Shown: piece after piece, positions 1 through 8,610 of the stretch | How the letters are laid out: each line of letters opens with the position of its first letter | Numbering within the stretch: position 1 is the stretch's first letter | Virus record (IMG/VR): IMGVR_UViG_3300008952_001422 | Location: 62,001 to 126,000 of that record | Strand: one strand, 5' to 3' | DNA length: 64,000 bases | From: a virus | The notes under the pieces: generated by a model | Databases searched by the model: none | What the model saw: only the letters and a program-made list of their open reading frames with translations | Told to the model about the DNA's origin: nothing | Made by a program: the position numbers and the translations under genes

Positions 1-1
1 G

Positions 2-673
2 TACATATTCTTAGAATATCTTTCAAAATTCCATGTAAAATCAGAACAAGAAGTAACAGTTACAATCACAACTGGTATGGCTTTTCCTGAAAAGAAATTT
101 ACGAAATTTATTGAGTTGATTGAACGTACTCCTAACATAATATACATTATGCAGTTATCTGGAGAAGCAATTGACGAGAGAGCAGAACTAATTCGGTGGG
201 GGATGGACTTTAAGACGTGGAACAATAACTTAGATATGTTCTTAACAGAGTCAGCAAGACTGAAGAATCTAGTTATAGGATTTGGTTGCGCCCATAATGC
301 CTTATCTCTGCCGTATTTCAAAGACTTTCTTGTATACATTAATAAAAAACTGGCAAAACACGAATACAAATCTCTTGTATGGTTTCTAATCAACTATATA
401 GAAGAGCCACAACACTTATCCATATCAATGCTAAATAGTCACCATGCTGATGCTGTAACAGAGCAGATAGAGTACATGGAGAACGAAATGACTAATCTTT
501 ATAAGAAAGATGAGTATACTACTATGCTAAAGTCACTTAGAAATCAAATTTTGAATGCGAATATCACTCCAGAGATGAAGCAGAATGCTTCAAAAGAGTT
601 TGAAATGTTAGAGAATAGAAGAGGAATCTCCTACAAGTCTGAATTTCCTCATTTTGATGAGATAATTAAATAA
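2..673 (+). CDS. Radical SAM protein, C-terminal part (5' end outside window)
   Basis: The reading frame is open from base 2 with no start, so the first in-frame ATG at 77 is almost certainly internal. The CxxxCxxC core is not in the window. The visible part matches the C-terminal half of the phage radical SAM proteins on the minus strand at 40-44 kb: a GxACAHNALSLPYF-like strand-helix segment (compare QALNIYYLPDF in the gene at 43007-44542), then a tail of the type F-x-x-L-E-x-R-x-x-x-x-x-x-x-x-P. This would be an eleventh radical SAM gene, about 30 kb from the main array. Family assignment rests on similarity by eye; the substrate is unknown. Confidence 0.65.
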   Translation, partial: YIFLEYLSKFHVKSEQEVTVTITTGMAFPEKKFTKFIELIERTPNIIYIMQLSGEAIDERAELIRWGMDFKTWNNNLDMFLTESARLKNLVIGFGCAHNALSLPYFKDFLVYINKKLAKHEYKSLVWFLINYIEEPQHLSISMLNSHHADAVTEQIEYMENEMTNLYKKDEYTTMLKSLRNQILNANITPEMKQNASKEFEMLENRRGISYKSEFPHFDEIIK

Positions 674-689
674 GAATATTTTATTTTTT

Positions 690-697
690 GATAAATA
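690..697 (+). promoter_or_regulatory. T4-type late promoter GATAAATA
   Basis: GATAAATA matches the T4 late consensus TATAAATA at seven of eight positions. The predicted +1 lies six bases after its last A, which is the A of the ATG at 703. The transcript would therefore be leaderless; no Shine-Dalgarno sequence is present. Confidence 0.7.
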
Positions 698-702
698 CTA
701 TT

Positions 703-909
703 ATGAAAATATATGAGATTTTAGGTGAAATGACAAGTGCTGGTGGTATTGCAAGTGTTTCTACTACATTAGGTGGTGGTGACCCAAAGCAGAGCATATA
801 CGCATCTAAAAAATCAAAGAAGAAAAAGAAATTAAAGATGGGATATAGTGCAGATGTTGGCAATTTATCATATAATACTCCCGTTAAATCACCAATGATT
901 AGAAGGTAG
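703..909 (+). CDS. Small basic late protein with capsid-targeting-like N terminus
   Basis: This 68-residue protein starts MKIYEILGEM. A TTG at 688 is in frame, but the ATG at 703 is placed exactly at the predicted +1 of the late promoter at 690-697. The N terminus has the hydrophobic-x-E arrangement (L7-G8-E9) of T4 internal head proteins, where gp21 protease cleaves after LxE or IxE. A Gly/Ser-rich stretch follows, then a run of seven lysine-rich residues (KKSKKKKKLK) that could bind DNA. It sits directly upstream of the 1287-residue protein that shares the N-terminal feature. A packaged internal protein is my inference; no family name can be given. Confidence 0.6.
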   Translation: MKIYEILGEMTSAGGIASVSTTLGGGDPKQSIYASKKSKKKKKLKMGYSADVGNLSYNTPVKSPMIRR

Positions 910-916
910 AAGGCTT

Positions 917-3900
917 ATGAAACTGACACAACTTATAGAAACCAAAGAACGTCTTTACGTTTGCGTTCATGCTAAAACTCCAAAGCATGAAGTTTACGCA
1001 AAATCATCTTATGATGCGGCAAAACAAGCGGCTGAGTATTGGGGTATGAAATCTACAGCAGGCATTGATGCACATTTGGCAGAAGACAATCAGCCTGAAC
1101 CACGTAAGATGCAAGTAACACAAGCAGACAAAGATAATAATACTGAAGCCTGGAAACGTTTTAGAGCAGGTGACCCAAGATATGAATGGAAAGATATGAT
1201 ACTTTCCAAAAAAGAAGGTGATGTATCAGAAGCAGTTGGCGAATTTGCACAACCAATTTATGATTTAATTGATGACTTGGGTGGTGATAATGATGCACAT
1301 GAAATCGTATTAAACGATATGGTTCGTTACTTAGGTGGTGATACTATTCAAGATTTTGTTAAAGACTTTAGAAGTAACCATGATATGAATCATCCAGGTG
1401 AAGATGGCGATTACGGTGAAGATGATAAAAACTTTGAATCAGTAAAAGAAGCAACACATGGTGAAGCCAAACCAATTTATGATTTAGTTGGTTCATTAGG
1501 TGCAGGTGATATTGAATTAGCACAGAATCCTGTATTTCAAGATTTAGTTCGTTTTTTAGATGCTGATACTATTAATAAGTTTGTAACAGACTTCCGTAGA
1601 AAGATGGCTAAAGATAAAGATTTCAAAGGTTCAGTTGATTTTGGTCAATATAAAGAATCATTTAATGATGAAGAATATAATGATGAAGAAAGGGCTGGAA
1701 TGGAATATACTGTATGGGTTGGTGGTACTGAAGTTAATGACAAGTGGCTAAATTACGAAGAAGCCAAAGAGTTATATGACTTATGGAGAGCCAAAGGTTA
1801 CGATGACGTTCAACTAGATGCTCGTTTAAAAGAAGGTTCATTTTGGGGCAGAGATGATATGGTTGCTCAAATGAAAAGAGATGAACTAGCGGCAGGAATG
1901 AGAAAGTACACAAAAGATGTTGACGGCGTCCATAGCGGTTCGACTACTTCTGACCCAGAAGAATGGAAAAGATTAGAAGCAGATGGTTACGAATGGGATA
2001 AAGATTATTATAAAGATATAGAAGAATTAGAAGCAAGATGGAAAAAGAAACACGTCAAAGGAGAATCACGTACAGATGAATGGGCATTTGTGGCTCCATT
2101 AGCCGGAGTTGCCGGAACCGCGGCAAGAGTAGTTGGAAGCGGTCTCGGAAGAGCGGCAATGCGAGGAGCGGTAGGTGGAATGGTTGGTAAAGCCGTAAAA
2201 AAGGCAGCCAGTCTAGGCAGTGATAATGCAACAAAAAGCGTTAGATATGGAACAACAAGCACTTTACCGACAAGTAGTAGCATTGAAAAATTTAATGACC
2301 TTAATGCATCTAAGAAACCAAAAAAGAATGCCAAAAAATTAAACGCAGTTAAAGAAAAACAAGAAAAGACAGATGATTTATTAAAAGGATTTGACCCTAA
2401 AACTGCAAGAGCATTAATGATGTTGAAAACAAAATATCCTCAAGCAGATAATGTTCTTTCGGCTCTATTAGCAGATGTTGAAAATAATGAAAAAGATAGT
2501 GATGTTGCCGATTTGACACAAGGTCATAATATTGAGAAATTAAAAAAAGCAGTTGATATCTTACAAAAAGAAATCAATCTTTTGAAAGTGGATAAAAAAA
2601 GAAATGCAGTTAAAGAAAAAGCAAAGCCAGACTTTTTAGACCTTGACAAAGATGGCAACAAGAAAGAACCAATGAAAAAAGCAGTTAAAGATAAGAAAAA
2701 AGTAAGTGAAGACTTAGATGCTGTTTCCAAAAAAATCATAAAAAAACTAAGACAGAAAGCAAAAGATGATTATGATAAAGGCCGCCCGATAGCAAAAAGA
2801 AAGTCTGATAAAGAAATCATAAAAAAACTGAGACAGGACGCAGATGATGATATCAAAGCCAGGGACAAACGTAATAGAAAAAGACATCCCGAATGGTTTG
2901 AAGCATATAATCCTGAAACAGGAAGAGACCCTAATAAGCCTACACCAGAATGGGACAATCTTATTGCAAAAGCAAAGAAAAAGCAAGGTATCAGTGACGA
3001 AGAAGAAGTATGGTTTAATTATGAAGACATTGGTGGAAACATAATTGTTAATCCTAAGTCAACTATAGAAGACCAGATTGGTGAACTGTTAAACAGATAT
3101 TATGACATTAGTCCAATGGAATTTGACCCTAGTAAAATAGAAATTACAACTCCAGACCAAACAAATCAAGATGCAAATTTTGCCAAAACTCAAAATGCAA
3201 GAAATACACCAGTTCAAGAGGATAAATATTCTGACCTGAATCCTACTAATAAGTTTGGTTACTTTGGTGGACCAGGATTCTATAGTAATGATGGCAGTAC
3301 TTATACTGAACCACATTATGATGATTTTGATATCAGACAACACAACAGAGATAATCCTGAAGATAAAATCAAACTTAATAATTGGGCTGATTTTAATCTA
3401 AAAATGAGTTATCATAAAAAGGATGGTAAAAGAGTTCAAGGATTTGGTGGAATGGGATATAATGTTTCATTTCACGGCAATCCAAAAGATGTAGAAGCCT
3501 TTGCTATGCAACATTTAGATGCAGAACGTTACTCAGGTGATAATATTCCTGAATCAGAATCTTTACCGCAACAGGTATCACTTGCAAGTTCGTTGATAGC
3601 ATCAAGACAAGCAAAAAGAAATGAAGTTAAAAAAGTTAGAGAAGATGAAGAAGCAGTAGCGGCTAGAGATGAATTTATGAAAGTTATGGATATGAAACCA
3701 AAAGGTGGTTTAAAAGATATTCCAAAAGCAATCGACACAATTAAGAAGATTGTAGCAGACAAACAAAATCAACAAGTAAAATTTGACGATGGCAAGATGA
3801 GAGTAGATTTATACACAGCATCAGCAGTATCAAAAGTATATGATGCAGTTAAGCCAGAAACACAAGAAAAAATTGACGATATGTTAAGAACTAAAGAAGG

Positions 3901-4780
3901 TATGCTTAAGATGTCAAACTTTGCATTTAGCAAACTTAGTGAAGGTATCAAAGCAGGCAAACGTATTGATGAGATTTTACCTTTAGCGGCTATTGGTGCA
4001 GTTGCTGGTGGGGTTGCTAGAGCAGTTGGTGGAAAACTTGCAAAAGCGGCTGTAAAACATCCAATTAAAACAGCGGCAGTTGTTAGTACTGTAAAAAATA
4101 AAGACAAGACAGTAAAACAGAAAGCAACTGACGTAGCACGAATAACATCAAGCAAATATGATTTAGATGAATTACAAGCACCTTATACTGGTCCAGATGC
4201 AGTAATAGATAAAAATGGTAAGGGGCATAAGCCTGGTAGTCCAAAAGCGAACATGATTATAAATATGAAAAAGAAGACACCAGTTGCTAAACCATTACAA
4301 AAAAAGACAGCAAACAAATCAGGTGTTAAACCAGCACAAAGTACAGTAAAACCAGCAGGAGTAGGTAGAGGTAATGCACCTGGTTCAAAAGCGACTCAAA
4401 TTCAACCTGGTGGTGGTAGTAAGGCAGGTATGGCTAATAAGGCTACTCCATCACAAATTGCACAAGCGAAAAAAGATGTAATGAAGAATAAAGTTAGAGC
4501 AGTTGGTAAGAAAGTTTACGATATGGGCAAATCTGCTATAGCAAAAAGTATGGACCGTACCGGAATGGGTAATCCTCTATCGGCATCTGAGTATTCTCCC
4601 GAAGATAAAGCGGTAGACATAATGAAAGGTGCTATGAAGAAAGTAGAAGAACTAAATACAAAACCTTCAGGTAAAATCACAGTTAAGAGAATCCCAGCGA
4701 AAGGACCGAAAGGACCGAAAGGTTATACGCCTGGTGACCATCATCCCCCTACTAAATTCAAGGCCTCAGTTAAATTTTAA
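917..4780 (+). CDS. Giant late protein, putative internal/ejected head protein (1287 aa)
   Basis: The N terminus MKLTQLIET has an L-I-E motif at residues 6-8, as in T4 capsid-targeting sequences. A short alpha/beta unit rich in Lys and Ala follows (residues 12-55). Residues about 109-160 and 183-234 are a tandem duplicate (both contain PIYDL, then an LVR/MVR-YL segment, then a D-T-I-x-x-F-V-x-D-F segment). Residues about 390-430 and 1015-1055 are two Ala/Gly-rich hydrophobic or amphipathic segments, suited to membrane insertion. An EF-hand-like loop DLDKDGNKKE lies near residue 573. The rest is highly charged and low in complexity, ending in a basic Gly/Pro/Lys tail. It follows the 703-909 gene with a good ribosome site (AGAAGG) and no promoter of its own. 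A structural or ejected role is inferred; enzymatic function is not visible. Confidence 0.65.
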   Translation: MKLTQLIETKERLYVCVHAKTPKHEVYAKSSYDAAKQAAEYWGMKSTAGIDAHLAEDNQPEPRKMQVTQADKDNNTEAWKRFRAGDPRYEWKDMILSKKEGDVSEAVGEFAQPIYDLIDDLGGDNDAHEIVLNDMVRYLGGDTIQDFVKDFRSNHDMNHPGEDGDYGEDDKNFESVKEATHGEAKPIYDLVGSLGAGDIELAQNPVFQDLVRFLDADTINKFVTDFRRKMAKDKDFKGSVDFGQYKESFNDEEYNDEERAGMEYTVWVGGTEVNDKWLNYEEAKELYDLWRAKGYDDVQLDARLKEGSFWGRDDMVAQMKRDELAAGMRKYTKDVDGVHSGSTTSDPEEWKRLEADGYEWDKDYYKDIEELEARWKKKHVKGESRTDEWAFVAPLAGVAGTAARVVGSGLGRAAMRGAVGGMVGKAVKKAASLGSDNATKSVRYGTTSTLPTSSSIEKFNDLNASKKPKKNAKKLNAVKEKQEKTDDLLKGFDPKTARALMMLKTKYPQADNVLSALLADVENNEKDSDVADLTQGHNIEKLKKAVDILQKEINLLKVDKKRNAVKEKAKPDFLDLDKDGNKKEPMKKAVKDKKKVSEDLDAVSKKIIKKLRQKAKDDYDKGRPIAKRKSDKEIIKKLRQDADDDIKARDKRNRKRHPEWFEAYNPETGRDPNKPTPEWDNLIAKAKKKQGISDEEEVWFNYEDIGGNIIVNPKSTIEDQIGELLNRYYDISPMEFDPSKIEITTPDQTNQDANFAKTQNARNTPVQEDKYSDLNPTNKFGYFGGPGFYSNDGSTYTEPHYDDFDIRQHNRDNPEDKIKLNNWADFNLKMSYHKKDGKRVQGFGGMGYNVSFHGNPKDVEAFAMQHLDAERYSGDNIPESESLPQQVSLASSLIASRQAKRNEVKKVREDEEAVAARDEFMKVMDMKPKGGLKDIPKAIDTIKKIVADKQNQQVKFDDGKMRVDLYTASAVSKVYDAVKPETQEKIDDMLRTKEGMLKMSNFAFSKLSEGIKAGKRIDEILPLAAIGAVAGGVARAVGGKLAKAAVKHPIKTAAVVSTVKNKDKTVKQKATDVARITSSKYDLDELQAPYTGPDAVIDKNGKGHKPGSPKANMIINMKKKTPVAKPLQKKTANKSGVKPAQSTVKPAGVGRGNAPGSKATQIQPGGGSKAGMANKATPSQIAQAKKDVMKNKVRAVGKKVYDMGKSAIAKSMDRTGMGNPLSASEYSPEDKAVDIMKGAMKKVEELNTKPSGKITVKRIPAKGPKGPKGYTPGDHHPPTKFKASVKF
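1241..1618 (+). repeat. Tandem protein-coding duplication inside the giant late gene
   Basis: Two diverged copies of a unit of about 52 codons (roughly 1241-1396 and 1463-1618) encode the same pattern: PIYDL, a Gly-rich turn, V/M-R-Y/F-L, then D-T-I-x-x-F-V-x-D-F. They look like an old internal duplication of a helical module. Confidence 0.6.
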
Positions 4781-4792
4781 ACAAATAACCTA

Positions 4793-4821
4793 TTGACTTT
4801 TGAAGTCACCTATGTTAATAT
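4793..4821 (+). promoter_or_regulatory. Sigma70-type promoter with extended -10
   Basis: TTGACT (4793-4798), a 17-base spacer and TAATAT (4816-4821) preceded by TGt. The predicted start, near 4828, falls inside the 5' arm of the overlapping terminator at 4824-4848. Drives the DsbA-like and polymerase genes. Confidence 0.75.
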
Positions 4822-4823
4822 AT

Positions 4824-4848
4824 AAAGAGTGAGAAATCACTCTTTTTT
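4824..4848 (+). terminator. Rho-independent terminator after the giant late gene
   Basis: Perfect 9-bp stem AAAGAGTGA/TCACTCTTT closed by a GAAA tetraloop, running into TTTTTT. It would stop transcripts coming from the late genes. RNAs started at the overlapping promoter lack part of the 5' arm and should escape. Confidence 0.85.
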
Positions 4849-4873
4849 ATTGTCCAACTTATAGGAGATTTAT

Positions 4874-5134
4874 ATGTCAATTGACGCAATTAATGAAGAA
4901 GAAAAAGCAAAACTCATTCAATTAGTAAATGAAGGTTGTCTAGTTCTACAAGAAGTTGAAGACCTCAAAGGTGGATTACGTGATACAGTAAGAGCAATTG
5001 CTGAAGAAATCGATGTAAAACCAGCAGTTTTAAACAAGGCAATCTCGGTTGCACATAAGGCCAAACTATCTGAGATACGTGCTGACTTTGAAGATATGGA
5101 AACAATTCTGGAAACTGTAGGGCGTACTCTTTGA
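4874..5134 (+). CDS. dsbA: DsbA-like double-stranded DNA-binding protein
   Basis: An 86-residue acidic/helical protein with the conserved core GGLRDTVRAIAEEIDVKPAV and LNKAISVAHK. This is the pattern of the small DsbA-like proteins that accompany DNA polymerase in T4-like marine phages. In T4, DsbA binds double-stranded DNA near late promoters. The ribosome site is AGGAG at 4863. Its stop overlaps the TTG start of the polymerase gene (TTGA), implying translational coupling. It lies under the early promoter at 4793. Assignment is by length, position and pattern. Confidence 0.65.
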   Translation: MSIDAINEEEKAKLIQLVNEGCLVLQEVEDLKGGLRDTVRAIAEEIDVKPAVLNKAISVAHKAKLSEIRADFEDMETILETVGRTL

Positions 5135-7938
5135 GTTATGTAGATGCATTCTACAACAAAGATAAGGACATTGTTCAAGTTGTAGAACGAATAAAAGGCA
5201 AAAGAGTTTATAATGATTATCCAGCGTGGCGCACTTTCTATGTGAAAGACCCACGCGGTGACCATATAAGTATTCATGGTGACAAAGTACGACAAATCAA
5301 ATGTAAACGTCTTAAAGACTTACACAAAGAACGAAAAATAAATACTGGTAAAACATTTTACGAAAGTGATATTAAACCAGAAGTTCGTTGTTTGAGTGAG
5401 AATTATAATGGAATTGATTCACCTACTCTAAATACTGCCTTTTTCGATATTGAAACAGACTTCGATGCAAGTCGAGGGTTTGCTGACCCTAGTGACCCAT
5501 TCATGCCAATCACGGCAATCACAGTTCATCTTCAATGGTTAGACTTACTTGTAACACTTGTTATCCCACCCAAGTCAATGAGAAGTGGTGAAGGTCTTAA
5601 AGAGGCAGAAAGAATTTGTGAGCAATTTGAGAATACTCAATTATATCTAAGTGAAGTAGATATGCTTAATGACTTTTTAGATGTCATTGAAGATGCTGAT
5701 GTGTTGGCTGGTTGGAACTCTGAAGGTTATGATATTCCATACATTGTGAATAGAATAACTGAAGTACTAAGTAAATCACATACACGCAAGTTGTGTCTAT
5801 GGGAATTAGAACCTCAGAAACGTAGAATAGTAAAATATGGTAAAGAACAAGAAACATTTGACTTGTTCGGAAGAATTCACTTAGACTACCTAGAATTATA
5901 TCGTAAGTACACATATCACGAAATGCACTCATACGCACTTGATACAATTGGTGAACACGAAGTAGGTGAACAAAAAGTTGCATATGACGGCACACTAGAC
6001 CAGTTATACAACAATGACTTCTATAAGTTTGTTGAATATAACAGACAAGACGTTGCACTACTTGATAAGATTGATAAGAAACTAAGATTTATCGAACTGG
6101 CAAACGAGATTGCACACGATAATACAGTAAACATCAAAACAACAATGGGTGCAGTTGCAGTTACAGAACAAGCAATCATCAACGAAGCACATAGACGTGG
6201 TATGGTTGTTCCAGATAGAAAGAAAAAAGTTTGGTCAGATGATGATGTAGAATTATCAGATGAAGAATTACACGAAGTAGAAATGCAAAAGGCCGCTGGT
6301 GCTTTTGTGGCAGTTCCCAAAGCAGGATTACAGAGATGGGTAGCAGGTATTGATATCAACTCTCTTTATCCATCAGTTATTCGTGCGATGAATATGTCAC
6401 CAGAAACAATTGCAGGACAACTAAGACCTGACTTGACTGAAAAGATGATTGGTGATAGAATATCAGAGGGTAGAAAAACAGGTGCTAAAACATTTGGTTC
6501 ATCTCAAGCATGGGATGAAACATTTAGTACAGAAGAATTCCGTTTAGTTAATGAGAGGGACAAAGCAAGTAATATTACATTAGTACTTGAAGATGCACCA
6601 TGGGAAGAAAACAAAACAACTCAAGCACTATCAGGTCAAGAGGCATATGATTTAATATACAATAGCGAATTGAACTGGACTCTTACTGCTAATGGTACTA
6701 TATTTAAACAAGATGTTCAAGGTATCATTCCTAGTTTGTTAGAACGTTGGTATGCTGAACGACAAGTAATGCAAGAGAACAAGAAACTTGCCATTAAAGA
6801 TGGTGATGCTGAAGAAATAGCATTTTGGGATAAACGACAACTTGTTAAGAAGATTAACTTAAACTCATTATATGGTGCGATTTTGAATCAAGGATGTCGT
6901 TTCTATGATAAACGTATTGGTCAGAGTACAACTCTAACAGGTCGTTGTATAACAAGACACATGGGTGCAAAGTGTAATGAAGTAATCGTTGGCGAATATG
7001 ATTATAAGGGTCCAGCAGTTATATATGGTGACACAGACTCTATCTATTATTCAATGTATCCTGTTTACAAACAAGAGATTGATGACGGTAGTATTGAATG
7101 GGATAAAGAAAAAGTATTAATGTTATATGATGAAGTTGCCAATCAAGTCAACGCAAGTTTTCCAGATTTTATGAAAACGTTCTTTAATGTTCCTAGAAAA
7201 GAAGGTGAGATTATTGTTGCTGGCCGTGAGAATTGTTCGATTACAGGTATTTTTATTAAAAAGAAACGATACGCATTGCTTATGTATGATGACGATGGTG
7301 TTCGCCGTGATGTAGATGGTTCACCTGGTAAAGTCAAAGTAATGGGAATTGACATAAAGAGAAGTGATACTCCACCATATATGCAAGATTTTCTAAGTGA
7401 AGTTCTACTGAAAGTGTTAACTGATGGCACACGTGAAGAAGTCATTGAGATGGTTAAAGAGTTTAAGAAAGAGTTTAGAACAAAACCAGGTTGGGAAAAA
7501 GGTTCTCAAACTCGTGTAAACAATCTAACTTCATACAAGAACAGAGTGAACGCCGCAAAGAAGGCAATGGCAAGAGATTTGAATAATGGTGGTGATAAAT
7601 CTAAAAGAGATAAAGTCCACTTACCTGGACATGTCGCCGCATCATTGAATTGGAATATGTTACGAGAACTTAATCAAGACCGATATGCAGTAGAAATTGT
7701 AGATGGTATGAAGACGATTGTTTGTAAACTAAAGCCAAACACGTTCAAGTTGAAAAGTGTTGCATATCCTGTAGATGCGACTAAAATACCAGAATGGTTT
7801 CAAAAACTTCCATTTGACCATGAGTTGATGGAACAAACTATTGTTGATAAGAAATTAGACAACCTAATTGGAGTATTAAATTGGGATATGAGTGATGCAA
7901 ATGCATCAGAAACTTTTGATAATCTTTTCGATTTGTAA
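5131..7938 (+). CDS. 43: Family B DNA polymerase (T4 gp43 type)
   Basis: Replicative polymerase with 3'-5' exonuclease. Exo I is FDIETDF (about residue 105), Exo II is NSEGYDIPYI (about 195), and Exo III is YNRQDVALLD (about 300). Polymerase motif A is DINSLYPSVI (about 407), motif B KINLNSLYGA (about 573) and motif C YGDTDS (about 631). All catalytic Asp residues are present. The last residues, FDNLFDL, form a hydrophobic C-terminal tail like the clamp-binding tail of RB69 gp43. The start is TTG, overlapping the upstream stop; no better in-frame ATG precedes the N-terminal domain. The length of 935 aa is normal for the family and the gene is not split. Confidence 0.97.
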   Translation: MSYVDAFYNKDKDIVQVVERIKGKRVYNDYPAWRTFYVKDPRGDHISIHGDKVRQIKCKRLKDLHKERKINTGKTFYESDIKPEVRCLSENYNGIDSPTLNTAFFDIETDFDASRGFADPSDPFMPITAITVHLQWLDLLVTLVIPPKSMRSGEGLKEAERICEQFENTQLYLSEVDMLNDFLDVIEDADVLAGWNSEGYDIPYIVNRITEVLSKSHTRKLCLWELEPQKRRIVKYGKEQETFDLFGRIHLDYLELYRKYTYHEMHSYALDTIGEHEVGEQKVAYDGTLDQLYNNDFYKFVEYNRQDVALLDKIDKKLRFIELANEIAHDNTVNIKTTMGAVAVTEQAIINEAHRRGMVVPDRKKKVWSDDDVELSDEELHEVEMQKAAGAFVAVPKAGLQRWVAGIDINSLYPSVIRAMNMSPETIAGQLRPDLTEKMIGDRISEGRKTGAKTFGSSQAWDETFSTEEFRLVNERDKASNITLVLEDAPWEENKTTQALSGQEAYDLIYNSELNWTLTANGTIFKQDVQGIIPSLLERWYAERQVMQENKKLAIKDGDAEEIAFWDKRQLVKKINLNSLYGAILNQGCRFYDKRIGQSTTLTGRCITRHMGAKCNEVIVGEYDYKGPAVIYGDTDSIYYSMYPVYKQEIDDGSIEWDKEKVLMLYDEVANQVNASFPDFMKTFFNVPRKEGEIIVAGRENCSITGIFIKKKRYALLMYDDDGVRRDVDGSPGKVKVMGIDIKRSDTPPYMQDFLSEVLLKVLTDGTREEVIEMVKEFKKEFRTKPGWEKGSQTRVNNLTSYKNRVNAAKKAMARDLNNGGDKSKRDKVHLPGHVAASLNWNMLRELNQDRYAVEIVDGMKTIVCKLKPNTFKLKSVAYPVDATKIPEWFQKLPFDHELMEQTIVDKKLDNLIGVLNWDMSDANASETFDNLFDL

Positions 7939-8549
7939 TGACTAAGACTTACACAGATTTAGTAGGAAGACGAAGCAGTAATGCAATATCAGATGAATGC
8001 TATACTCCTTCTGACCAAGTTCTTCCATTATTAGAATATCTAAACAAAGACAATACTTACTATGAAGCAACTAGCGGAAAGTCTAATTTAATTGTAGACG
8101 GCTTCAATAAAAATGGATATAAGATAGTGCCAAGTAATGATAAAGATTTCTTTGACTGTGGTCCAGATGATGTATATGATGGAATAATAACTAATCCACC
8201 ATATAGTATTAAAGATAAGTTTATAGAACATTGTTATTCTCTTGGTAAACCATTTGCGTTACTATTACCAGTAACAAGTTTTCAAGGTGGAAAACGAGGT
8301 AAGATGTTTATTAAACATGGTATGTCTACACTTGTGTATAACAATCGGGTAGATTTCACAGGAACTGGTAATCCTACATTTGGAAATGCTTGGTTTATGT
8401 GGGGTATTATACCATCTAATACTATCTATTGGGTCGATAATCCAAAGAATGGTCAACTTCAATATACAACTGAAGATAAAAAGCCATGGGTACTACGAAA
8501 AAGAAAAGATAATACAGCAAAATCATTTGATAATCTATTCGATTTATAG
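7938..8549 (+). CDS. NPPY-motif DNA methyltransferase-like protein with clamp-binding tail
   Basis: This 203-residue protein has a catalytic-type NPPYSIK motif (about residue 93), as in adenine-N6/cytosine-N4 methyltransferases. The candidate SAM-binding segment, EATSGKSNLI near residue 40, departs from the usual FxGxG, so activity is uncertain. The C terminus ends SFDNLFDL, almost the same as the polymerase tail ETFDNLFDL, and the clamp gene follows. The start ATG overlaps the polymerase stop by one base (TAATG). It could modify new DNA while riding on the clamp, or be a non-catalytic replisome protein. There is no target-recognition domain, which favours a short or relaxed target. Confidence 0.75.
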   Translation: MTKTYTDLVGRRSSNAISDECYTPSDQVLPLLEYLNKDNTYYEATSGKSNLIVDGFNKNGYKIVPSNDKDFFDCGPDDVYDGIITNPPYSIKDKFIEHCYSLGKPFALLLPVTSFQGGKRGKMFIKHGMSTLVYNNRVDFTGTGNPTFGNAWFMWGIIPSNTIYWVDNPKNGQLQYTTEDKKPWVLRKRKDNTAKSFDNLFDL

Positions 8550-8550
8550 G

Positions 8551-8580
8551 TTGACAAGTGGTTCTAAATTATGTTATAAT
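8551..8580 (+). promoter_or_regulatory. Sigma70-type promoter, extended -10, for sliding clamp
   Basis: TTGACA (8551-8556), an 18-base spacer and TATAAT (8575-8580) preceded by TGt. Both hexamers are perfect. An AGGAG ribosome site follows before the ATG at 8611. Confidence 0.85.
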
Positions 8581-8610
8581 TAATTTAATAATTAAATAAA
8601 AGGAGTAAAA

